In this document: piece after piece, positions 1-5,501 of the stretch | Numbering within the stretch: position 1 is the first letter of the stretch | Layout of the letters: every line of letters begins with the position of its first letter | Assembly: GCA_913064755.1 (NCBI GenBank) | Contig: CAJYBQ010000201.1 | Location: 1 to 6,544, forward strand | Source of the DNA: an uncultured Alphaproteobacteria bacterium | GTDB taxonomy: Bacteria > Pseudomonadota > Alphaproteobacteria > Minwuiales > Minwuiaceae | Reading direction: 5' to 3' | DNA length: 6,544 bases | Made by a program: the position numbers and the translations under genes | Notes under the pieces: generated by a model | Seen by the model: only the letters and a program-made list of their open reading frames with translations | The model's database searches: none | Told to the model about the DNA's origin: nothing

Positions 1-769
1 GGCGGCAGAGGGAGACCGCGTTGGGCGGGTTGTCGGCGGGGGGGTTCGGCTGCAGCGGGTGCAGGGTGGCCAGGTCTGCCTGGTGTTCCGCGGGGAAGCC
101 GACCTTGGGGGCGCGCCCCTCCACCTCGATCGTAGGATGGGCATTGGCGCCGAAACGCTGGGTCAGGCGGGTATCGATATAGCCGAATGCGACCGAGTTG
201 ACCGTCACCTGCAACCGGCCCCATTCCCGCGCCAGGCCATTGGTCATGCCAACGACCGCGCCCTTCCCCGCCGCGTAGGATACTGCGGCCGGCATGCCGT
301 AGACGGCAGCCATGGACGAGATGTTGACCACCTTGCGCACCACCCGGCGGCCCTCCGACTGCTCTGCCTTGAAGGCGGCGCGGAAATGCGGCTGGGCCGC
401 GCGAAGGATACGAATCGGCGCGCCGGCATGCACATCCAGCATCGCCATGATCTGCTCGTCGGTCTGGTTCTGGATGGTCGAGTTCCAGATATAGCCCGCG
501 TTGTTGACGATGATGTCGAGGCCACCGAAGGCGTCCAGCGCCCCGGCCACCAGTTCATCGGCGAAGCCCTTGCCCGTGACCGAACCGGCAAGCCCCGCCG
601 CCTGCCCGCCCGCGTCCGCAATCGCCTGCATGACCTCGCCCATCGGCTCCGCATCCAGGTCGTTGACGAAGACGCGCGCGCCTTCCGATGCGAGTTTCAT
701 CGCGACCGACCGACCGATACCGCGACCGGCCCCCGTCACCAGCGCCACCTTGCCATCAAGTTTCATCAT
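1..769 (-). CDS. SDR-family NAD(P)-dependent oxidoreductase (FabG-like), 3' end cut by window edge
   Basis: This is a cytoplasmic short-chain dehydrogenase/reductase that reduces or oxidises a carbonyl/hydroxyl with NAD(P)(H); the substrate cannot be told from the sequence. Seen in the translation: a Rossmann dinucleotide motif TGAGRGIG (residues 12-19), an acidic region near D37/D39, NNAG (89-92), and the catalytic triad Ser152, Tyr165 and Lys169 in ISSMAAVYG...SYAAGK. The usual active-site Asn of the DVN motif is His114 (LDVHAG). A charged insert (about 133-146) lies before the catalytic serine. Three ATGs occur in tandem at 772, 769 and 766; I chose 769 because GGGGAGG (783-777) sits 7 nt upstream. 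Roughly 256 codons are visible against about 245-300 for the family, so only a short C-terminus is missing. The last 20 or so residues are unusually rich in Pro and Asn. It is divergent from the small gene at 900. Family is secure; naming it fabG would be a guess. Confidence 0.9.
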   Translation of the reverse strand, partial: MMKLDGKVALVTGAGRGIGRSVAMKLASEGARVFVNDLDAEPMGEVMQAIADAGGQAAGLAGSVTGKGFADELVAGALDAFGGLDIIVNNAGYIWNSTIQNQTDEQIMAMLDVHAGAPIRILRAAQPHFRAAFKAEQSEGRRVVRKVVNISSMAAVYGMPAAVSYAAGKGAVVGMTNGLAREWGRLQVTVNSVAFGYIDTRLTQRFGANAHPTIEVEGRAPKVGFPAEHQADLATLHPLQPNPPADNPPNAVSLCR

Positions 770-776
770 CATTCTT

Positions 777-783
777 CCTCCCC
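777..783 (-). promoter_or_regulatory. Shine-Dalgarno site of the SDR gene
   Basis: On the minus strand GGGGAGG precedes three consecutive ATG codons. Spacing is 4, 7 and 10 nt to the first, second and third ATG, so the middle one (769) is the best placed. The choice changes the protein by only one residue either way. The rest of the 130-bp divergent region up to 899 shows no strong promoter on either strand. A weak minus-strand candidate is TTGCGT-N17-AATTCT, ending near 797. Confidence 0.6.
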
Positions 784-899
784 GGATCAGGACAGCAGAA
801 TTCAGCATTCGCCGGGGGTACGCAATTCGCATCCGCACCTAGCATGGCGAGCGGGCGTGAAACGCAGGTCCGCCGGGGTGAGGAAAAGGGAACTCGACA

Positions 900-1367
900 A
901 TGGCCGAAGACGCTATCCGACAGGGCAGCCTGCTCCACCTGCCCACCGCGCCGGTCCATCGCCCCTGGCTGGTCATCTTCGTCGATCCTGGCGCCGCCGC
1001 GCCGGGCTGCAGGCTGCGCAACCGGGTCCTGCATCTGCTGTTGCGGTGCCTGCGACCGGGCTTTCGCCACGTGCTGGCGATCAGTCCGGAGGGCCGGGGC
1101 AATGCCTGGCTGGTGGTCAATCCGGGCAGTGACGTGCTGTCGGTCGGTGTCGTGCACGGCAGCCACATCATCCCCGACCTGCGCCGCGCCGTTGCAGGCG
1201 GGCATGCCCGCGTCATTGCCGTGACCGCATCACGTCCCGCGGGCTGGCGGTTCCGGGGCCTCTTCACCTGCGTCGCCACCATCGCGCATCTGACCGGCGT
1301 CCGGGCCGGACCCTTCTGCACGCCATGGGGCCTTCATCGCAGGATGACGTCTTCGCCATCCGCGTGA
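900..1367 (+). CDS. Small uncharacterised protein, possibly a permuted papain-like (NlpC/P60-like) fold
   Basis: I do not recognise this 155-residue protein by name. It is a real gene candidate because AAGGGA lies 8 nt before the ATG, the opposite strand holds no recognisable protein, and it fills the space between the SDR start and the hmgA end, converging on hmgA with a 2-bp gap. Seen: no signal peptide and no clear membrane helix; a central strand-rich part with a His followed by small hydrophobics (FRHVLAIS, His57) and AWLVVNP (69-75); then a C-terminal FTCVATIAHLTGV (Cys124) and CTPWGLHRRM (140-149). An early His and a late Cys at the start of a helix, followed by a TP motif, is the order seen in circularly permuted NlpC/P60 and YiiX-like cysteine hydrolases. 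That link is inference from motif order only. It could equally be a non-enzymatic conserved protein. Confidence 0.65.
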   Translation: MAEDAIRQGSLLHLPTAPVHRPWLVIFVDPGAAAPGCRLRNRVLHLLLRCLRPGFRHVLAISPEGRGNAWLVVNPGSDVLSVGVVHGSHIIPDLRRAVAGGHARVIAVTASRPAGWRFRGLFTCVATIAHLTGVRAGPFCTPWGLHRRMTSSPSA

Positions 1368-1369
1368 GG

Positions 1370-2725
1370 TCATTCCCCGTCCCGGCTCCAGTCCCGGCGC
1401 GCGGGGTCGAAATTCCGCTTCAGGCCGCGCCAGCAGTCGAAATAGCGTTCCTGGCGGCTGGGCAGTTCCGATGAGAAACGGGTCAGGTGCTGCGGCAGGC
1501 GGGTCTCGAACATGAAGGCCATGGTGTCGGCCAGCTTCTCCGGCGCCAGGTCCTTCCACGATGCGCCGTTGAAGGCATCATGGTCCGGGCCATGCGGCAG
1601 CATGCAATTGTGCAGCGACATGCCCCCCGGCACGAAGCCTTCGGGCTTCGCGTCATAGACGCCGTGGATCAGGCCCATGAATTCCGACATGACGTTGACG
1701 TGGTACCAGGGCGGGCGGAAGGTGTTCTCCGCCACCAGCCAGCGCGGCGGGAAGATCACGAAATCGACGTTCGCGGTGCCCGGCTCCGCCGTGGCCGAGG
1801 TCAGTACCGTGAAGATCGACGGATCGGGATGATCATTCAGGATGGCACCGACGGGCGAGAACCGGTCGAGGTCGTACTTGTAGGGCGCGAGGTTGCCGTG
1901 CCACGCCACCACGTCCAGCGGCGAATGGGACAGGTGACACTGCTGGAACCGCCCGCACCACTTGACGGTCAGGGTGCAATCGGTGCCGTCCTTGTCCTCC
2001 CACGCCGCGACCGGCGACAGGAAATCCCGTGGATTGGCCAGGCCGTTGGCACCGATCGGCCCCCGTTCGGGCAGGGTCAGGGCGGCACCGTAGTTCTCGC
2101 AGACATAGCCACGGGCCGCGGCGCAGCCGTCCAGCGCCACCCGGAACTTGACGCCGCGCGGGATCACCGCGATCTCGCCGGGGCGGATGGCCACCTGCCC
2201 CAGTTCGGTGTGGAAGATCAGCCCGCCCTGTTCGGCCACCACCAGGAATTCGCCGTCGGCGCTGTAGAAGTAGTCATCCACCATCGACCGGGTGATGCCA
2301 TAGGTGTGGATCGCGTAACCCGTATGGGTGGCAACGTCGCCGCCGGCGGTCATCGTCCGCATGCCGGTCAGGAATGTTGCATCCCCCTCAGGCAGCGGCG
2401 TCGGGTCCCAGCGCAGGGGATTGAGCGGCAAGCTGCCTTCCCCCACCGTCGGGGCGGACCGGAACAGCGGCAGGTCGACGTCCGACATGGCACCGGAATG
2501 CAGCACCGAGGGCCGCATCCGGTACATCCAGGTCCGCTGGTTCGTCGCACGCGGCGCCGTGAAGGGCGATCCGGAAAGCTGTTCGGCATAGAGGCCGTAA
2601 GGCGCTCGTTGCGGTGAATTCTGCCCCGCCGGCAAGGCCCCGGGCAGCGATTCCGTGGCGAATTCATTGCCGAAGCCCGACATGTAGGCGGCGTCCGTCG
2701 ATGGTGACACCCTGGAACCAGTCAT
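1370..2725 (-). CDS. hmgA: Homogentisate 1,2-dioxygenase
   Basis: This cytoplasmic non-haem Fe(II) enzyme opens the ring of homogentisate with O2 to give maleylacetoacetate, the central step of tyrosine and phenylalanine breakdown. The 451-residue product matches the family's usual length (about 430-450). It carries the family N-terminus SGFGNEFATE (16-25), GQNSPQRAPYGLY (34-46) and the C-terminal cupin core FPPRWLVAENTFRPPWYH (325-342). The iron ligands equivalent to human His335, Glu341 and His371 are His342, Glu348 and His378, and the catalytic His292 is His299; all four keep a constant +7 offset. The residue after the first ligand, Arg in human, is Val343. The ATG at 2725 leaves about 14 residues before the conserved start, as in relatives, but has only a weak ribosome site. 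It is downstream of the radical SAM gene by 102 bp and has its own promoter candidate. The later pathway genes (fumarylacetoacetase, maleylacetoacetate isomerase) are not in the window. Confidence 0.98.
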   Translation of the reverse strand: MTGSRVSPSTDAAYMSGFGNEFATESLPGALPAGQNSPQRAPYGLYAEQLSGSPFTAPRATNQRTWMYRMRPSVLHSGAMSDVDLPLFRSAPTVGEGSLPLNPLRWDPTPLPEGDATFLTGMRTMTAGGDVATHTGYAIHTYGITRSMVDDYFYSADGEFLVVAEQGGLIFHTELGQVAIRPGEIAVIPRGVKFRVALDGCAAARGYVCENYGAALTLPERGPIGANGLANPRDFLSPVAAWEDKDGTDCTLTVKWCGRFQQCHLSHSPLDVVAWHGNLAPYKYDLDRFSPVGAILNDHPDPSIFTVLTSATAEPGTANVDFVIFPPRWLVAENTFRPPWYHVNVMSEFMGLIHGVYDAKPEGFVPGGMSLHNCMLPHGPDHDAFNGASWKDLAPEKLADTMAFMFETRLPQHLTRFSSELPSRQERYFDCWRGLKRNFDPARRDWSRDGE

Positions 2726-2748
2726 CTGCGCACCCGTTCATCTGCCAT
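2722..2748 (-). other. Possible 8-codon leader ORF overlapping the hmgA start
   Basis: In the hmgA leader an ATG at 2748 opens a short frame, Met-Ala-Asp-Glu-Arg-Val-Arg-Arg, whose TGA stop (2724-2722) overlaps the hmgA ATG as ATGA. Such overlaps often couple translation of two frames, and hmgA itself lacks a strong ribosome site. The leader ORF also has no convincing Shine-Dalgarno sequence, so this may be chance. Confidence 0.25.
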
Positions 2749-2757
2749 TGGAGACCA

Positions 2758-2776
2758 TCCGGCCAAACAGGCCGGA
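2758..2776 (-). promoter_or_regulatory. GC-rich dyad in the hmgA leader (operator or 5' UTR hairpin)
   Basis: TCCGGCC-TGTTT-GGCCGGA on the minus strand is a perfect 7-bp inverted repeat with a 5-nt loop. It starts just downstream of the expected transcription start of the promoter at 2786-2815 and about 33 nt before the hmgA ATG. No U-tract follows on either strand, so it is not a typical intrinsic terminator. It may be a repressor site or a hairpin capping the 5' end of the mRNA; which of these cannot be decided from sequence. Confidence 0.4.
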
Positions 2777-2785
2777 GGCCGTCCG

Positions 2786-2815
2786 ATCATACCGACGGGC
2801 GCAAGGCCACCTCAA
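2786..2815 (-). promoter_or_regulatory. Sigma70-like promoter for hmgA
   Basis: On the minus strand TTGAGG (2815-2810) and TATGAT (2791-2786) are separated by 18 bp. These match the consensus boxes at four and five of six positions. The site lies in the gap between the radical SAM stop (2828) and hmgA, with an expected start near 2779. It implies that hmgA can be transcribed separately from the upstream gene. Confidence 0.5.
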
Positions 2816-2827
2816 GCGCGGTCTGCA

Positions 2828-3988
2828 TCAGAACAGCGGCAACTGGTCCCCGGCGCGCGGCGGCGGGCTGAACCGGGAAGCATCAAGCCGCAGCCGCCTG
2901 TCGTTCAGACCCAGGCGGGCCGTCGCGATCCGGAACCGCCGGGCCACCATGGCGGCATAGGCCCCGGTGCCGGTCATCCGCTTGCCGAACCTGGCGTCGT
3001 AATCGCGCCCACCGCGCATCTCCCGGATCAGTTTCATGATCCGCGCCGCCCTGTTGGGTGCCTCCTCCGCCAGCCATTCCTGGAACAGGTCGGTGATCTC
3101 CAGCGGCAGCCGGACCATGATGTACCCAGCCTCCGTCGCACCGGCGGTACGCGACGCGGCCAGGATCTGCTCCAGTTCCGGTTCGTTCAGGCTGGGGATC
3201 ATCGGCGCGGCAAGCACACCGACCGGAATACCGGCCCCGGCCAGTTGCGCCACCGCGTCCAGCCGCCGCGCCGGTGTCGATGCCCGCGGTTCCATGCGTC
3301 GCGCCAGCCCGGCGTCCAGCGTGGTGACCGAGATCGCCACCTTGGCCAGTCCCCGTTGCGCCATCTCGGAAAGGATGTCGATATCCCGCGTGACGAGGTT
3401 CGACTTGGTGACGATGCCCACCGGATGGTTGAACCGCTGCAGCACCTCCAGGATGGACCGGGTGATCCCGTGCTCCCGCTCCAGCGGCTGGTAGGGATCG
3501 GTATTGGTGCCGAGCGCGATGGTCTTGCAGGCATACCCGGGCTTGCGCAATTCGGCGTCCAGCAGCACCGCCGCATCCGGCTTCATGAACAACCGTGTCT
3601 CGAAATCCAGTCCCGGCGACAGGCCCAGCCAGGCATGCGTCGGGCGCGCAAAGCAGTAGATGCATCCATGTTCGCAGCCCCGGTAGGGGTTGATCGACCG
3701 GTCGAAACCCAGGTCGGGCGACGTGTTGCGCGCGATGATGCTGCGCGATGCATCGATGCTGACGTTCGTGCGCAGCGCCCGTCCCGCGCCGCGCCATTCC
3801 TCCGGCCCGCCCCAGCCGTCATCGACCGTCAGCCGCTGTTCCTTCTCGTAGCGCCCGACCGCGTTCGACCGCGCGCCGCGGCCCCGCACCGAATCGGGGG
3901 CGGCACGGGTCGTGAAATCGATTTCCTTGCCCTTCACCGGCAGGTCGGCGAAATCCTCGTCCTGCCAGATGTTCCCATTTTGTTCCAT
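2828..3988 (-). CDS. PA0069-family radical SAM protein
   Basis: This predicted cytoplasmic radical S-adenosylmethionine protein belongs to the group annotated as the PA0069 family, related to SplB/Elp3-type radical SAM domains. Its reaction is not established. Seen in the 386 residues: a family-typical N-terminal GRGARSN...GRYE stretch (36-48); the cluster-binding CxxxCxxC in RGCEHGCIYC (Cys105, Cys109, Cys112) that would hold a [4Fe-4S] cluster; ALGTNTDPYQPLE (158-170); TKSNLVTRDIDIL (194-206); the strand-like GVLAAPMIPSLN (257-268); and a C-terminal QLPLF. Length is normal. The ATG at 3988 is the only ATG before the conserved region; no Shine-Dalgarno precedes it and an upstream terminator ends only 10 bp away. 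The start could therefore be leaderless or lie further inside. hmgA follows after 102 bp. Confidence 0.93.
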   Translation of the reverse strand: MEQNGNIWQDEDFADLPVKGKEIDFTTRAAPDSVRGRGARSNAVGRYEKEQRLTVDDGWGGPEEWRGAGRALRTNVSIDASRSIIARNTSPDLGFDRSINPYRGCEHGCIYCFARPTHAWLGLSPGLDFETRLFMKPDAAVLLDAELRKPGYACKTIALGTNTDPYQPLEREHGITRSILEVLQRFNHPVGIVTKSNLVTRDIDILSEMAQRGLAKVAISVTTLDAGLARRMEPRASTPARRLDAVAQLAGAGIPVGVLAAPMIPSLNEPELEQILAASRTAGATEAGYIMVRLPLEITDLFQEWLAEEAPNRAARIMKLIREMRGGRDYDARFGKRMTGTGAYAAMVARRFRIATARLGLNDRRLRLDASRFSPPPRAGDQLPLF

Positions 3989-3994
3989 TGCATG

Positions 3995-4023
3995 ACGAAA
4001 ACACGAACGGCCCCCGTGGTCAA
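3995..4023 (-). promoter_or_regulatory. Candidate promoter embedded in the ompA terminator, giving a leaderless radical SAM mRNA
   Basis: On the minus strand TTGACC (4023-4018) lies in the terminator loop, and 17 bp later TTTCGT (4000-3995) overlaps its U-tract. The first box matches the consensus at five of six positions, the second only at three. A start 7 nt downstream would fall on position 3988, the A of the radical SAM ATG, which fits its lack of a ribosome site. The weak -10 keeps this tentative. Confidence 0.3.
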
Positions 4024-4036
4024 CAGGGGCCGTTCG
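3998..4036 (-). terminator. Rho-independent terminator of ompA
   Basis: On the minus strand a perfect 11-bp stem CGAACGGCCCC / GGGGCCGTTCG (4036-4026 with 4014-4004) encloses an 11-nt loop and is followed at once by TGTTTT (4003-3998). The plus strand has no U-tract after the stem, so it acts only leftwards. It lies about 108 nt after the ompA stop and ends 10 nt before the radical SAM start codon. Confidence 0.85.
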
Positions 4037-4057
4037 GGCCGGTCATGAAATCTTGTC

Positions 4058-4083
4058 GAATCGCGCCAGCGCGTTGCCGATTC
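4058..4083. repeat. Imperfect hairpin related to the 34-bp repeat on the other side of ompA
   Basis: This segment begins GAATCG and ends CGATTC, a perfect 6-bp inverted repeat with a 14-nt interior containing CAGCGC. It shares the outline AATC...CAGCGC...GCCGATT with the hairpin core of the tandem repeat at 5417-5501, differing by a few inserted bases. It lies between the ompA stop and its terminator. Relationship to the tandem repeat is inferred by eye. Confidence 0.35.
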
Positions 4084-4144
4084 CCGGCTGGCGGGCAGCC
4101 AGTCGGCCTGAATGATCGGCGGGATCAGCCCGGTCAGTGCCAGA

Positions 4145-5290
4145 TCAGTTCTGCGGCTTGATCATCCCGTCGCCTTCGCCCTGCACGACGATCTCCACCC
4201 GGCGGTTGCGCGGGTTGGCAACCCCGTCGGCGGTGGGCACTTCCGGGTCGGTCTCACCGCGGGCGAACAACCGCGTCTCGGCCGTGACACCATTGTTGCG
4301 GAACTCCACCGCGGTGCTTTCGGCCCGGCGCTGCGACAGGCGCAGGTTGTAGGCGGCGGTACCGGCCCGGTCCGTGTGGCCGGTCAGTTCGATCAGCCTG
4401 GCACGGTCGGCCTTGGCCCTGGTGCTCGCCTGCGCGACCGTGGCACGTGCCTCCGGCGTCAGGCTGGCGCTGTTGGTGTTGAAGAACACGACGTAGGTCT
4501 GGCGCAACTGCATCGCGGCCTGGGCCTGGCTGGCCGGCAGCGTCTGCTGCGCCACCTGGCGGGCGGGCGGCGGCGGTGCAAGGCGACGGGGCCGCTGTTC
4601 GGTCTGCCGGGCAACCGGGCGCACGACCGGCCGGGCCTGGGCCGCGGCCTGCTCCACCCGCTGCGGCGAGGAACCAAAGCGGTAGCGCAGCCCGAGCAGG
4701 GCCGAATGATTCGCGTAGCTCGCCTGCACGTCGGCATTGGCCGAATTCCGGAAGTCCGCGTCCTCGGTGAAGAAATATCGATATTCTGCCGTCAGCGACA
4801 GGTTCGGGGTTACGGCGAAGGCCAGGCCGGCGATGCCCTGGTAGGCCAGCGCGACGTCCGAATCATCGACGTTCTGCGCGCCCACGTTGACGTCGAAGGC
4901 CGACACGTAGGCCAGGCCGATGCCCGCGCCGATATAGGGGTAGATGCCGGAGCTGTTGTCGTATTCCCAGATCAGGTTGCCCATGCCGGCCAGGCTGCTG
5001 AGGGAGCCACCGGTGGCCGCATTGTTGAAGGTGCTGGCACCGTTGTGACGATAGGAGAGTTCGCCTTCGAACCGGAAGCCGCTCTCGAACTGCATCCCGG
5101 CGGCGAGAAGACCGCCAAGCCCCAGGTCGAGGTCCAGATCGCCGACGTTCGCACCCGTGAAACCGGACTCTTCAGGCGACGTCCCGATGATCGCGCCGCT
5201 CACGTAGGGACCGCTCAGTGACGACTGCGCCGACGCACTGATTCCCAGAACTGACAACGAAACGAGACACATCCCGAGAATTTTTTGCAA
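4145..5290 (-). CDS. OmpA-family outer-membrane beta-barrel protein
   Basis: This is a predicted outer-membrane protein that ties the membrane to peptidoglycan. With the start at TTG 5290 it is 381 residues. It has a signal peptide (MQKILGMCLVSLSVLGISASA, cut near residue 21), an N-terminal barrel (about 22-206) with alternating aromatic strands such as YPYIGAGIGLAYV and LTAEYRYFF and ending GLRYRFG, and a Pro/Ala/Arg/Gln-rich flexible linker (about 207-262). A C-terminal OmpA domain (about 265-370) follows, with TGHTD (303-307) and NRRVEI (362-367), whose Asp and Arg bind diaminopimelate in OmpA relatives. The TTG is preceded at 7 nt by GAGGAGGG, much better than any ATG; an ATG at 5272 would cut the signal peptide, and upstream ATGs at 5317 and 5425 add a non-signal extension. 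It appears to be transcribed alone, ending at the terminator at 3998-4036. Specific ligand or pore function is unknown. Confidence 0.92.
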   Translation of the reverse strand: MQKILGMCLVSLSVLGISASAQSSLSGPYVSGAIIGTSPEESGFTGANVGDLDLDLGLGGLLAAGMQFESGFRFEGELSYRHNGASTFNNAATGGSLSSLAGMGNLIWEYDNSSGIYPYIGAGIGLAYVSAFDVNVGAQNVDDSDVALAYQGIAGLAFAVTPNLSLTAEYRYFFTEDADFRNSANADVQASYANHSALLGLRYRFGSSPQRVEQAAAQARPVVRPVARQTEQRPRRLAPPPPARQVAQQTLPASQAQAAMQLRQTYVVFFNTNSASLTPEARATVAQASTRAKADRARLIELTGHTDRAGTAAYNLRLSQRRAESTAVEFRNNGVTAETRLFARGETDPEVPTADGVANPRNRRVEIVVQGEGDGMIKPQN

Positions 5291-5297
5291 AGCGCGG

Positions 5298-5305
5298 CCC
5301 TCCTC
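5298..5305 (-). promoter_or_regulatory. Strong Shine-Dalgarno site that selects a TTG start for ompA
   Basis: GAGGAGGG on the minus strand lies 7 nt before TTG 5290, the codon that opens a clean signal peptide. It is the best ribosome site in the window. It argues against the ATG at 5317, which would place this site inside the coding region. Confidence 0.8.
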
Positions 5306-5312
5306 AAGGCAA

Positions 5313-5321
5313 AACATACCA
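5313..5321 (-). promoter_or_regulatory. Weak extended -10 candidate for ompA
   Basis: TGGTATGTT on the minus strand has the form TGn plus a -10 hexamer (TATGTT, 5318-5313). No good -35 box is placed upstream; TTGAAA at 5350-5345 is 26 bp away, too far. An imperfect dyad, TACCA/TGGTA (5317-5321 with 5334-5338), overlaps it and could be an operator. A start near 5306 would leave only a short leader just before the ribosome site. Low confidence. Confidence 0.25.
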
Positions 5322-5416
5322 GATCGGCTTGCTTGGTACAGGTATTTCAAGGGGATATGCACCGTCCGTGCCGTGCATGGGTCCGATGGCACGTTGGAAC
5401 GCGCCCGAGGGGCCGG

Positions 5417-5501
5417 GTCGCGCAATCAGCGCTGGCCGATTCCGTATGCTGTCGCGCAATCAGCGCTGGCCGATTCCGTATGCTGTCGCGCAATCAGCGC
5501 T
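5417..5501. repeat. 34-bp tandem repeat, about 2.5 copies, overlapping the moaB stop
   Basis: Two perfect 34-bp copies (5417-5450 and 5451-5484) are followed by the first 17 bp of a third (5485-5501). The partial copy carries the moaB stop codon (5496-5494) and its last codons, so the array looks like duplication of the moaB 3' end into the gap before ompA. Each full unit holds AATCAGCGCTGGCCGATT, which on the minus strand folds as AATCGGC-CAGC-GCTGATT, a 7-bp stem with one G-U pair and a 4-nt loop. No U-tract follows, so it is not a standard terminator. The copies touch each other with no spacers. Confidence 0.9.

Noticed and set aside
59..1132. 357-codon open frame on the plus strand
   Set aside because: It is antisense to the SDR gene, has an Arg/His/Gly/Pro-rich composition with no recognisable motif, and is the expected by-product of GC-rich codon use.
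1487..2617. 376-codon open frame on the plus strand
   Set aside because: It runs antisense inside hmgA, which is unmistakable; the composition is Arg/His/Gly-rich and shows no domain.
2758..2776. Terminator of the radical SAM gene
   Set aside because: The stem is GC-rich but no U-run follows on the minus strand, and it lies downstream of the hmgA promoter boxes, which fits an operator or leader hairpin better.
2883..3797. 304-codon open frame on the minus strand
   Set aside because: It is a shifted frame of the radical SAM gene, rich in Gly, Arg and His, without the cluster motif.
4112..5221. 369-codon open frame on the plus strand
   Set aside because: It is antisense to ompA, whose signal peptide, barrel and OmpA domain are clear.
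5417..5501. CRISPR array
   Set aside because: The 34-bp copies are directly adjacent with no spacers between them, only 2.5 copies exist and no cas gene is near.
5417..5501. Tandem terminators for argG-moaB
   Set aside because: The hairpins are short and AU-ended with no U-tract after them; they may slow nucleases but are not typical intrinsic terminators.
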